Shown: one piece after another, positions 1 to 6,451 of the stretch
Position numbering within the stretch: the stretch's first letter is position 1
How the letters are laid out: each line of letters starts with the position of its first letter
Source of the DNA: Casp-actino8 sp964513215
GTDB lineage: Bacteria; Actinomycetota; Acidimicrobiia; Acidimicrobiales; Ilumatobacteraceae
Direction: 5' to 3'
DNA length: 56,099 bases
Assembly (NCBI GenBank): GCA_964513215.1
Contig: CAZELU010000009.1
Location: 1 to 56,099 of the forward strand
The notes under the pieces: generated by a model
Seen by the model: only the letters and a program-made list of their open reading frames with translations
Told to the model about the DNA's origin: nothing
Database searches by the model: none
Made by a program: the position numbers and the translations under genes

Positions 1-1
1 T

Positions 2-26
2 CTACGCGCTGTTCCCAGCCGCGTAG
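2..26 (-). terminator. hairpin just downstream of smpB
   Basis: Read on the minus strand, a stem of about 10 bp with one bulged G closes a GGAA tetraloop a few bases after the smpB stop codon. No clear T-tract follows inside the window. It could be a terminator or a 3' stabilising hairpin; the downstream side lies outside the window. Confidence 0.4.
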
Positions 27-29
27 TTC

Positions 30-506
30 TTAGTACCCAGCCTTGCGATCGCGGCCCAGTTCGCGGGCGATCTCGCGAGCGGCGTCCTTCTTGGCGATGG
101 CCTGACGCTTGTCGCCCTTGGTGCGGCCCTTGGCCAGTGCTAACTCGACTTTGGCCCGGCCATCCTTGAAATACAGCGACAACGGAACGAGAGCCAGACG
201 CTCTTGACCCATGCGGGCGTTCAGGCGCGTGATCTCGTCGCGGTGCAGCAACAACTTGCGGGACCGATTCGGATCGTGCGCCCCTACACCGTGGGCGAAC
301 TGATACGGCGCGATGTGTACTCCCTCCAGCCACACCTCGCCGTCGTTGATGCGCGCATAGGCGTCGGCCAATTGAACCTGGCCCTCGCGCAGGCTCTTCA
401 CCTCGCTGCCCTGGAGCATGATGCCGGCTTCGAACACGTCGAGGATCGAGAAGTCGTGACGCGCCTTGCGGTTGCTGGCGATGATCTTGGTGCCGGGGCC
501 GGGCAT
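30..506 (-). CDS. smpB: SsrA-binding protein SmpB
   Basis: SmpB binds tmRNA and brings it to stalled ribosomes for trans-translation in the cytoplasm. The 158-residue protein has the family's usual length. It shows the N-terminal NRKARHDF segment (about residues 12-19), the EVKSLREG strand of the OB-like barrel, and a basic C-terminal tail rich in Lys and Arg that enters the decoding centre. The ATG at 506 has no Shine-Dalgarno sequence, but a TAGCCT box lies 9 nt upstream, so the transcript may be leaderless. It diverges from mec across a 65-bp spacer. No ssrA gene is visible here. Identity is secure from the whole sequence. Confidence 0.97.
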   Translation of the reverse strand: MPGPGTKIIASNRKARHDFSILDVFEAGIMLQGSEVKSLREGQVQLADAYARINDGEVWLEGVHIAPYQFAHGVGAHDPNRSRKLLLHRDEITRLNARMGQERLALVPLSLYFKDGRAKVELALAKGRTKGDKRQAIAKKDAAREIARELGRDRKAGY

Positions 507-515
507 GGTGACGTC

Positions 516-521
516 AGGCTA
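516..521 (-). promoter_or_regulatory. putative -10 box of smpB
   Basis: TAGCCT on the minus strand, 9 nt before the smpB ATG. It fits the TANNNT pattern seen before other starts in this window. Confidence 0.4.
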
Positions 522-560
522 CGGAGGTCGGACTACGGAGATCGGGCCGCGGAGGTCATA
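519..560. repeat. three degenerate 14-bp tandem units between smpB and mec
   Basis: Units CTACGGAGGTCGGA (519-532), CTACGGAGATCGGG (533-546) and CCGCGGAGGTCATA (547-560) follow one another without a gap. They fill most of the divergent spacer, between and touching the two putative -10 boxes. Confidence 0.55.
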
Positions 561-564
561 GCCT
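559..564 (+). promoter_or_regulatory. putative leaderless -10 box of mec
   Basis: TAGCCT, 7 nt before the GTG start at 572, which has no Shine-Dalgarno sequence. The spacing is that of a leaderless actinobacterial promoter. Confidence 0.5.
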
Positions 565-571
565 TCGACGG

Positions 572-1048
572 GTGGGCGATGTGAGGGACGCGACGCACGT
601 GTCAGGAACTTCAGAGATTCTCGAGATCACTCCGGAAGTGCACGACCAGATGTGCGCGTTGGCGTTGGCCGAGTATCCGCTCGAAGCATGCGGACTCATG
701 GCGGGGGAGCCGGGCGGTGCGCGCATCACCCGCTTCTTCCCGTGTCGCAACATCGAGAAGTCGGCGCGTATCTACACACTCGACCCCAAGGATCACCTGC
801 GGGCCGAGCGCACTGCCGAAGACGCCGGCCTCGAAATCTTGGGCGTGATGCACAGCCACACCCACAGCGAGGCCTACCCGAGCGCCACCGACGTGGCCGC
901 CGCCCCCGACCCCGCCTGGCATTACCTGATCGTCACCCTCAAGCGCGAGAAGCCCGAGGTTCGTAGTTTCCGGATCGTGTCGGGCGCCCCGGGCCAGGCT
1001 CCCGGCGACGCGATCTCCGAAGTCCGGGTCAGGGTCAGCGCCGGGTGA
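572..1048 (+). CDS. mec: JAMM/MPN+ metalloprotease, Mec-like
   Basis: This is a zinc isopeptidase of the JAMM family, 158 residues. The metal site is visible: Glu38 in PLEACG, His94 and His96 in HSHTHS, and Asp107 in YPSATD. Mycobacterial Mec (Rv1334) has nearly the same motif and removes cysteine from the sulfur-carrier protein CysO after CysM has built it there. The next gene is cysM, which supports that role. Unlike in mycobacteria, no cysO lies between the two genes. The GTG start at 572 is chosen because a TAGCCT box precedes it by 7 nt. The alternative is a general JAMM peptidase acting on another ubiquitin-like carrier. Confidence 0.9.
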   Translation: MGDVRDATHVSGTSEILEITPEVHDQMCALALAEYPLEACGLMAGEPGGARITRFFPCRNIEKSARIYTLDPKDHLRAERTAEDAGLEILGVMHSHTHSEAYPSATDVAAAPDPAWHYLIVTLKREKPEVRSFRIVSGAPGQAPGDAISEVRVRVSAG

Positions 1049-1086
1049 TCCGGGGCGTTTCACCCGTCACGCCCGTAGGATCCCTG

Positions 1087-1106
1087 ATAAACCCGACTGG
1101 GTTTGT
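1087..1106. terminator. weak hairpin between mec and cysM
   Basis: The arms ATAAACCC and GGGTTTGT pair over 8 bp (one G-T) around a GACT loop, followed by AGGTTTT. This could be a weak or partial terminator after mec. The evidence is structural only. Confidence 0.3.
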
Positions 1107-1111
1107 AGGTT
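1106..1111 (+). promoter_or_regulatory. possible -10 box of cysM
   Basis: TAGGTT lies 62 nt before the cysM ATG, directly behind the hairpin. If it is used, the leader would be about 55 nt and would carry the GAGG ribosome site. I see no convincing -35. Confidence 0.25.
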
Positions 1112-1116
1112 TTAAG

Positions 1117-1143
1117 TTCCGGATCCCAGATTCCGGATCCCAG
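1117..1143. repeat. two 14-bp tandem units upstream of cysM
   Basis: TTCCGGATCCCAG occurs at 1117-1129 and again at 1131-1143 with a period of 14. Each copy holds a GGATCC palindrome. It lies in the presumed cysM leader. Confidence 0.7.
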
Positions 1144-1173
1144 GTCCCACGAGTCACGAGCGAGGTGAACACG

Positions 1174-2306
1174 ATGAGTATCTATTCCGGCCAGGGCCTC
1201 TCGGGTCACGGTCACTCTCATGCGTTCGCCAACTGGCACGAAAGCGTGCTCGACCTCATCGGCAACACGCCCGTGGTCGACGTGAGCCGCCTGTCGCCCA
1301 ACCCGAACGTGCGCATCCTCGCCAAGCTCGAGATGCAGAACCCCTTCGGATCGGTGAAGGACCGCATCGCCAAGTCGATGATCGAGGAAGCCGAAGAGTC
1401 GGGTCGCTTGTTGCCGGGTCAGACCATCCTCGAACCGTCGTCGGGCAACACCGGTATCGCCTTGGCGGCCATCGCGCGCATCAAGGGTTACCCCATCAAG
1501 ATCCTCATGCCCACCAGCGTGTCGATCGAACGCCGCCAGATGCTCGAGATCTTCGGCGCCGAAGTCATTCTCACCCCGGGTGAAGAGGGTTCGAACGGTG
1601 CAGTGAAGCGCGCCGTGGAGATGGCCGCTCAGCATCCCGAGTACTGCTTCCTGTATCAGTACGCCAACGACGCCAACCCCCGCGCGCACTACGAGGGCAC
1701 GGGCCCCGAAATCCTGCGCGACGTCCCGGAGATCACCCACTTCGTGGCCGGTCTCGGTACGAGCGGAACCCTCATGGGAACGGGCCGGTTCTTGAAGGAG
1801 AACAAGCCCGACGTCAAGATCGTCGCCGTCGAACCGCCGCTCGGTGAGCGCGTGGAAGGACTGCGCAACCTCGACGAGGGCTACGTCCCGCCGGTGTTCG
1901 ACAAGTGGCACGGATTCGACGTGCTCGATCGCAAGCGCGTAGTGCGCCCGCGCGAGTCGATCGAGTGGACGCGTCGTTTGGTGGGTGAGTGCGGCATCTT
2001 CGCCGGTATTTCGTCCGGTGCTGCTCTCGCCGGTGCGGCCAAGGTGGCCAGCGAAATCGAAGAAGGCACCATCGTCTTCATCGTGTGTGACGGCGGCTGG
2101 AAGTACTTGTCGACCGGCGCCTACACACTCGACCTCGACGTNNNNNNNNNNNNNNNNNNNNNNNNNNNNNNNNNNNNNNNNNNNNNNNNNNNNNNNNNNN
2201 NNNNNNNNNNNNNNNNNNNNNNNNNNNNNNNNNNNNNNNNNCCGGCGCCTACACACTCGACCTCGACGTGGCCGAGCAGAACGCCGAACAGATCATTTAC
2301 TTCTAG
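1174..2306 (+). CDS. cysM: CysM-type cysteine synthase (interrupted by an assembly gap)
   Basis: This is a PLP-dependent fold-type-II enzyme making cysteine by beta-replacement. PLP lysine Lys62 lies in FGSVKDR, the phosphate/substrate loop is SSGNTG (89-94), and GTSGT is at 195-199. The segments THFVAGLGTSGTLMGTGRFL, LRNLDEG and WKYLSTGAY closely match mycobacterial CysM (Rv1336), which uses O-phosphoserine and thiocarboxylated CysO. The ATG at 1174 is preceded by GAGG. The 100-N gap and one of two identical 28-bp flanks are artefacts: removing 128 bases leaves 1005 nt, an intact 334-residue protein ending in IIYF. A His-rich N-terminal stretch (residues 11-22) is unusual. No cysO is adjacent. 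Confidence 0.93.
2142..2241. other. scaffold gap of 100 N, probably false
   Basis: There are exactly 100 N, the usual filler for a gap of unknown size. The 28 bases before it (2114-2141) equal the 28 after it (2242-2269). Merging the two copies restores a continuous cysM frame, so no sequence is likely to be missing. Confidence 0.9.
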
Positions 2307-2339
2307 ATATCTCTAGATATCTCTAGATATTTCTAGATC
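2302..2339. repeat. tandem array of the 10-bp unit TCTAGATATC
   Basis: Units start at 2302, 2312, 2322 and 2332; the third ends in T and the fourth is partial. Each unit contains the palindrome TCTAGA, and AGATATCT forms across unit joints, so the array can fold on itself. It is very AT-rich against its surroundings. It holds the cysM stop codon (2304-2306) and touches the stop codon of the convergent permease gene. It could act as a two-way terminator. Confidence 0.8.
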
Positions 2340-3172
2340 TACCGTCCGGCGACGAGGGTGACCAGTCCGGCCAGCACGATGAACGACGCGATGATGCGAC
2401 GGCGCCCGGACGATTCCTTGAGATACCGCCAGCCGATGAACGTGGCCAAGACCACGCTCGACTCGCGCAACGCCGTCACGTAACCCACTGGCGCACGCTT
2501 CACCGCGATCAAGACCATCCAGTAGGTGACGGCCGAGGCCAGACCGGTGACGAGATACGTACGCCAGGTGGTGCGCACCGACGCCACCATCTCGCGTCCC
2601 CGACCACGAACCAATCCGTGCGTCGTCACACCGAGTGACGTGGGGATGAAGATGCTCCACGCGTACACCGAACTACCCGAACCGCGACTGCCCCGACTGT
2701 CGACCACGGTGTACGCACCGATCATGAGGGCCACGAACAGAGCCGAGCGAGCGTGGGTCCAGTCGACGTGACCGGCGATGAGGGCCAGTCCGATCACCAC
2801 GATCACGATGCCTAGCCCCGTTGCGAACGACAGATTGTCGCCGAGCAACACCACACCACCGATGGCGGCCACGAGGGCGCCACCGCCACGCGCGATCGGG
2901 TACGTGACCGAGAAGTCGGCGATGTCGTACGTACGCGCCAACCGCGCGATGTACACGGTGTGGATGAGGCCCGACAACGCGGCCCAACCCCACGCGGCGG
3001 CGTTCAACGAACCGTCGAACGTCGACCACAACGCGAGAGGGAGGCCCACCACGGCGGCCGCGGTCATCTGGCCCCAGAGTGCGAGCCAGCGATCACCCGA
3101 CGTCTTGATCGCGTAGTTCCAGCCGGCGTGCAGCACGGCCGCGCCCAACGCGAGAAGAGTGGCGAGAAGCAC
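2339..3172 (-). CDS. EamA-type (DMT superfamily) membrane transporter
   Basis: The 277-residue protein is almost entirely hydrophobic, with about ten predicted membrane segments and internal duplication typical of EamA carriers. The first helix, LLALGAAVLHAGWNYAIK, and the second-half signature RAPVGYVTALRESSVVLATF match this superfamily, whose members mostly export metabolites or amino acids from the cytoplasm. The substrate cannot be read from sequence. The GTG start at 3172 follows the upstream amidohydrolase by 27 bp on the same strand, so the two are probably co-transcribed. The stop abuts the 10-bp repeat array shared with cysM. Confidence 0.82.
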   Translation of the reverse strand: MLLATLLALGAAVLHAGWNYAIKTSGDRWLALWGQMTAAAVVGLPLALWSTFDGSLNAAAWGWAALSGLIHTVYIARLARTYDIADFSVTYPIARGGGALVAAIGGVVLLGDNLSFATGLGIVIVVIGLALIAGHVDWTHARSALFVALMIGAYTVVDSRGSRGSGSSVYAWSIFIPTSLGVTTHGLVRGRGREMVASVRTTWRTYLVTGLASAVTYWMVLIAVKRAPVGYVTALRESSVVLATFIGWRYLKESSGRRRIIASFIVLAGLVTLVAGR

Positions 3173-3177
3173 GGGGT

Positions 3178-3207
3178 TACTTGGTCACGGGGTACTTGAT
3201 CACGGGA
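3178..3207. repeat. imperfect 15-bp tandem duplication
   Basis: TACTTGGTCACGGGG (3178-3192) is followed directly by TACTTGATCACGGGA (3193-3207), with two differences. It spans the gap between the amidohydrolase and permease genes and includes the amidohydrolase stop codon. Confidence 0.65.
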
Positions 3208-4537
3208 GCGCGGCGCGTTCCCAGGTGAGGATCTCGTCGGCCCAGTTGCCCACCTTCTCACCGGGGAGACGGTTCTTGGTGGGCCACGGACGATCGAGAT
3301 TCACCGGGTTGCCACGTGAGATCACGTGACGCAAACGCGAGCGATCCTGCAGCACGCGCACGTCGCTGTCGGGCTTGCCGTCGACCACGATGATGTCGGC
3401 CCGATAGCCAGTAGCGATCACACCGAGTTCGCCGACCTTCTTCATGGCGATCGCGTTGTTCTTGGTGGCGCACGTGATGGCTTCGAGTGGCGACAGGCCG
3501 ATCTCGTTCACGAACACTTCCATCTCGCGCGCGTGCCAGTGGCCGTACGGGGTGAGGGCGAAGCCGCTCTCCGAACCGCACAGAATGGGTACTCCTGCGT
3601 CGTACGCGGCGCGCACTTTCTCGGCGGTGGCCTTGATCTCGCCGCGGAAGATGTCGGTCATGCCGACACCCGCGCCGACCTTGGCGCCGTAGTCGGCCAG
3701 GTTGGCCAAGAACGTGAACGTGGGGCAGATGGCGGCGCCCGCATCGATCACGGCCTCGAGCGCTTCGTCGTCCATGTACGACGCGTGGAGAATGAGGTCG
3801 ACCCCGGCCTTGGCCGCATCGCGTGTGGACGATGCGCTGCGGCAATGCGCGGTGACCGGAACGTTGAGCGAATGCGCGGTATCGCACACGGCCTTCATCT
3901 CGTCGAGAGTCCACACCTGCAACTCGCCCTTGTGCGTGGGGATCGAACCGGTGGCGTGGATCTTGATCCAGTCGCCGCCGTACTTGATCTGACGACGCGT
4001 GGTGGTGACCATCTCCTCGATGGTGTTCACCACGGCCGCGTAGCCGACTTCGCCTTCGTCGGGGATGAGACGTCCGGCAGTTCCGCCGACCGCAGTGAGC
4101 AACGCCTGAACTCCGGTGGCGATGCGCGGACCTTCGATGGCTCCGGCTTCCACCGCATCGCGAACCTGGGGTCCGATGCCGTGCACGGTGTCGGGGTCCA
4201 TCATCGACGTGACACCCGCGAGGAGGAGCTTGGGCAGGTTGAACGCGGTCACCACGGCGGCCAGAGCCGGAGGACGATGGAAGAACAACTCGTCGTTCGA
4301 TTGAACGTCGTCGAACGTGACGTGACAATGAGCGTCGATCAGGCCGGGCATGACGGTGAGGCCGCGTGCATCGATCACGGTGGCCTGGCGCAGGGTGTCA
4401 GCCGGAACCAACTGAGCGATGTCGGCCGCGGGGGCCACGGCCACGATCTCGTCGTTCACGGTGACGACATCGCGATCGACTGCGGCAGCGCCGGTGCCGT
4501 CGATGACTCGTCCGTTGGTGATGTGGAGCACGGTCAC
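3200..4537 (-). CDS. imidazolonepropionase-like metal-dependent amidohydrolase
   Basis: The protein has 445 residues from the GTG at 4537. It carries the amidohydrolase TIM-barrel pattern: MPGLIDAHCH with metal ligands His70 and His72, Lys192 in WIKIHATG (bridging lysine candidate), His231 in TAHCRS and His251 in LILHASY. Where relatives usually carry an aspartate in GTD/GSD, this protein reads GSESG (Glu323). The family hydrolyses cyclic amides, lactones and related bonds; the substrate is unknown here. A longer reading frame reaches 4585, but TAGACT lies 7 nt before the GTG at 4537, which favours this start. It diverges from an SDR gene and probably leads an operon with the EamA permease. 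Confidence 0.85.
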   Translation of the reverse strand: MTVLHITNGRVIDGTGAAAVDRDVVTVNDEIVAVAPAADIAQLVPADTLRQATVIDARGLTVMPGLIDAHCHVTFDDVQSNDELFFHRPPALAAVVTAFNLPKLLLAGVTSMMDPDTVHGIGPQVRDAVEAGAIEGPRIATGVQALLTAVGGTAGRLIPDEGEVGYAAVVNTIEEMVTTTRRQIKYGGDWIKIHATGSIPTHKGELQVWTLDEMKAVCDTAHSLNVPVTAHCRSASSTRDAAKAGVDLILHASYMDDEALEAVIDAGAAICPTFTFLANLADYGAKVGAGVGMTDIFRGEIKATAEKVRAAYDAGVPILCGSESGFALTPYGHWHAREMEVFVNEIGLSPLEAITCATKNNAIAMKKVGELGVIATGYRADIIVVDGKPDSDVRVLQDRSRLRHVISRGNPVNLDRPWPTKNRLPGEKVGNWADEILTWERAALP

Positions 4538-4544
4538 GACGGGC

Positions 4545-4550
4545 AGTCTA
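4545..4550 (-). promoter_or_regulatory. putative leaderless -10 box of the amidohydrolase
   Basis: TAGACT on the minus strand, 7 nt before the GTG at 4537. No Shine-Dalgarno sequence is present. Confidence 0.45.
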
Positions 4551-4555
4551 CGAGT

Positions 4556-4585
4556 CGATCCGTGCCACACCGATCCGTGCCACAC
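4556..4585. repeat. perfect 15-bp tandem repeat in a divergent promoter region
   Basis: CGATCCGTGCCACAC occurs at 4556-4570 and 4571-4585 without mismatch. It lies between the divergent amidohydrolase and SDR genes, just upstream of the amidohydrolase -10 box, where a regulator could bind. Confidence 0.8.
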
Positions 4586-4592
4586 TGGGCCG

Positions 4593-5405
4593 GTGAGCCC
4601 TGTTCACGAAGGCACGAAGGATCACCAAGGCACCAATGACCACCAGGGCACGAATGAACAAACTCGTCGCACCGTGCTGGTCACCGGAGCCGCTTCGGGT
4701 ATCGGCGCGGCCTGTGCCGCCGTGCTGGCCCGCCAGGGCTGGGACGTCATCGCGACGGATCTGACTGGTGACTCTGCTCCTGACGTCTCGACACTCAGTG
4801 TCACGTCACTCGACGTCACGAGCGAGAGCGACTGGGATCGTGTGGTCGACGAGGCCTTCATCGCGACGGGTCGTACGTGGGACGCGTTCGTGTCGTGTGC
4901 AGGTATCCGAACCCGCGGCATGATCGTCGACACGTCACTCGCCGACTGGGAACGGCACCTGCGTGTGAATCTCACGGGAACCTGGCTCGGACTGCGGGCT
5001 TTCCTACGCTCCGTCACACGTGATCGTGAGCGTGGCGACACCTCATCGAAATCAGCCGTCACCATCGCGTCGGTCAACGCCACGATTGCCGTGCCCGGCC
5101 AGGCGCACTACGTCGCGTCGAAAGGTGGCATCTCCGCGCTCACGCGCGCCGCCGCGCTCGAAGGTGCGCCACTCGGCGTGCGGGTGAACGGCATCGCGCC
5201 GGGTCCGATTCGAACGCCGATGGCGGCCGAGCGTCTGAACGATCCCGATCAGGTGAAGTGGCTCACCGGGCGAGTTCCGCTCGGCCGTGTGGGCGAACCC
5301 GACGAGATCGCCGAAGTCGTCGAGTTCTTGTTGTCGTCGCGGGCGTCGTACGTCAACGGCGAGATCGTGTACGCCGACGGTGGCTGGGCCAGCAACGCTG
5401 TCTGA
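4593..5405 (+). CDS. short-chain dehydrogenase/reductase (SDR)
   Basis: A 270-residue classical SDR. The Rossmann cofactor motif TGAASGIG, SCAG in place of NNAG, the catalytic Tyr-Lys in YVASK, and a C-terminal NGEIVYADGG segment are all present. It should oxidise an alcohol or reduce a ketone with NAD(P); substrate unknown. The N-terminus is odd: about 25 residues precede the core, coded by three 18-bp repeats that give copies of a GTNDHQ-like unit. The GTG at 4593 is a tentative start; the GTG at 4673, at the core, is the alternative and would leave the repeats untranslated. It ends butt-joined to the next, convergent SDR through a shared TGATCA. Confidence 0.85.
   Translation: MSPVHEGTKDHQGTNDHQGTNEQTRRTVLVTGAASGIGAACAAVLARQGWDVIATDLTGDSAPDVSTLSVTSLDVTSESDWDRVVDEAFIATGRTWDAFVSCAGIRTRGMIVDTSLADWERHLRVNLTGTWLGLRAFLRSVTRDRERGDTSSKSAVTIASVNATIAVPGQAHYVASKGGISALTRAAALEGAPLGVRVNGIAPGPIRTPMAAERLNDPDQVKWLTGRVPLGRVGEPDEIAEVVEFLLSSRASYVNGEIVYADGGWASNAV
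4611..4664 (+). repeat. three 18-bp tandem units at the SDR N-terminus
   Basis: Units at 4611-4628, 4629-4646 and 4647-4664 begin GGCACGAAGGATC, GGCACCAATGACC and GGCACGAATGAAC. In the SDR frame they encode GTKDHQ, GTNDHQ and GTNEQT. Confidence 0.75.
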
Positions 5406-6182
5406 TCACGGCCCGGGGACACCGGGTGGACGGGGCACGAGCGTCATGAGCGCTTCGCTGAAACCACCGTCCACGTAGATCACCTGGCCGTTCACGTACC
5501 CGGCCTGATCCGACGCCAGGAACGAGACCACGTTGGCCACGTCGTCGGGTTCGCCGAGTCGTCGCAACGGAACCGCGGCGGCACGAACGTCGCGCACGGC
5601 TTGGTCGTCGTACACGGTTCCCGTACCTGGTGTGGGGACGAAGCCCGGGCCCACTGCGTTCGCGCGAACACCGCGCGGCCCCCATTCGAGAGCCGTCTGC
5701 TGAGTGAGGGCCACGACGCCCGCCTTCGACGCCGAGTACGCACCAACTTTCGGGTTGGCGGCCTGGGCCGCGATCGACACGATGTTCACGATCGAGCCGC
5801 CGCCGTGGGCGAGCATCGAGTGGCCGAACGCGCGGGTGCAGTGGAACGTGCCACTCACGTTGATCGCCAGCGTGCGGGCGAAATCCTCGGGCGTCACGTC
5901 TTCGAGAGCGCCGAAGCTCCACGCCCCGGCGTTGTTGACGAGAACGCTCACCGCGCCGTACTCACGAGCAACGTGCTGGGCGACCGCGTCGACGGCCCCC
6001 GGGTCGGAGATGTCGCAGGCGATCACGTGAGGCGCCCGCGACGCGCTCGCCTCGGGCGCGATGACATCGAGTCTCACCACCCGGAAACCGTCTCGCTCCA
6101 AGCGGTCGGCGATGGCTGCGCCGATGCCACGGCCAGCACCGGTGACGACGGCAACCCGGGCGTTCGACGAGTTCTCGTTCAC
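5406..6182 (-). CDS. short-chain dehydrogenase/reductase (SDR)
   Basis: A 258-residue classical SDR with TGAGRGIG, NNAG, YSASK (catalytic Tyr and Lys) and the PG motif, ending in a VNGQVIYVDGG region. It is NAD(P)-dependent; the Asp following RVVRL suggests NAD preference, which is inference. The GTG start at 6182 has TAGTCT 6 nt upstream and no Shine-Dalgarno sequence, so it looks leaderless. It diverges from a ferredoxin gene with only 22 bp between them, and converges on another SDR with no spacer at all. Confidence 0.9.
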   Translation of the reverse strand: MNENSSNARVAVVTGAGRGIGAAIADRLERDGFRVVRLDVIAPEASASRAPHVIACDISDPGAVDAVAQHVAREYGAVSVLVNNAGAWSFGALEDVTPEDFARTLAINVSGTFHCTRAFGHSMLAHGGGSIVNIVSIAAQAANPKVGAYSASKAGVVALTQQTALEWGPRGVRANAVGPGFVPTPGTGTVYDDQAVRDVRAAAVPLRRLGEPDDVANVVSFLASDQAGYVNGQVIYVDGGFSEALMTLVPRPPGVPGP

Positions 6183-6188
6183 GGATCG

Positions 6189-6198
6189 AGACTAGGTT
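6189..6198. promoter_or_regulatory. overlapping back-to-back -10 boxes (SDR and ferredoxin)
   Basis: AGACTAGGTT reads TAGTCT on the minus strand (6194 to 6189) and TAGGTT on the plus strand (6193-6198). The central TA is shared. Each box is exactly 6 nt from its start codon (GTG 6182 and ATG 6205), so the 22-bp spacer holds two leaderless promoters that should exclude each other. Confidence 0.6.
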
Positions 6199-6204
6199 GA
6201 GACG

Positions 6205-6429
6205 ATGTCCACCGGGCGATACACCGTGATCCTCGACGCGAACGAATGCGTGAGTGCGGGCAAGTGCGTCGCATCGGCGCCCGGATTCTTCGTCTTCGAC
6301 GACGACCAGATCGCCTCGGTCGATCAGGCGGGTCCGCGGCCCGACGACGCCACGCTGCTGCGCATCGCGCGGGCCTGCCCGAGCGGCGCCATCCGGCTGC
6401 AACTCGACGGCGTCGACGTCGAGATCTGA
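6205..6429 (+). CDS. small ferredoxin of the 3Fe-4S, P450-partner type
   Basis: A 74-residue soluble ferredoxin. Cysteines lie in ECVSAGKC (Cys15 and Cys21) and ACPSGAI, giving C-x5-C and a later C-P. The position that is a cysteine in 4Fe-4S proteins is Ala18, as in the 3Fe-4S ferredoxins that pass electrons to actinobacterial cytochromes P450. Three P450 genes are in this window, the nearest 1.8 kb away, so it is a candidate redox partner; no ferredoxin reductase is nearby. The ATG at 6205 has TAGGTT 6 nt upstream and no Shine-Dalgarno sequence. Confidence 0.9.
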   Translation: MSTGRYTVILDANECVSAGKCVASAPGFFVFDDDQIASVDQAGPRPDDATLLRIARACPSGAIRLQLDGVDVEI

Positions 6430-6451
6430 ACGCGACTAGTTCGACACGGGT

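Noticed and set aside
1045..1173. A hidden cysO gene between mec and cysM
   Set aside because: The spacer is 125 bp, includes a hairpin and a 14-bp tandem repeat, and no frame ends in Gly-Gly.
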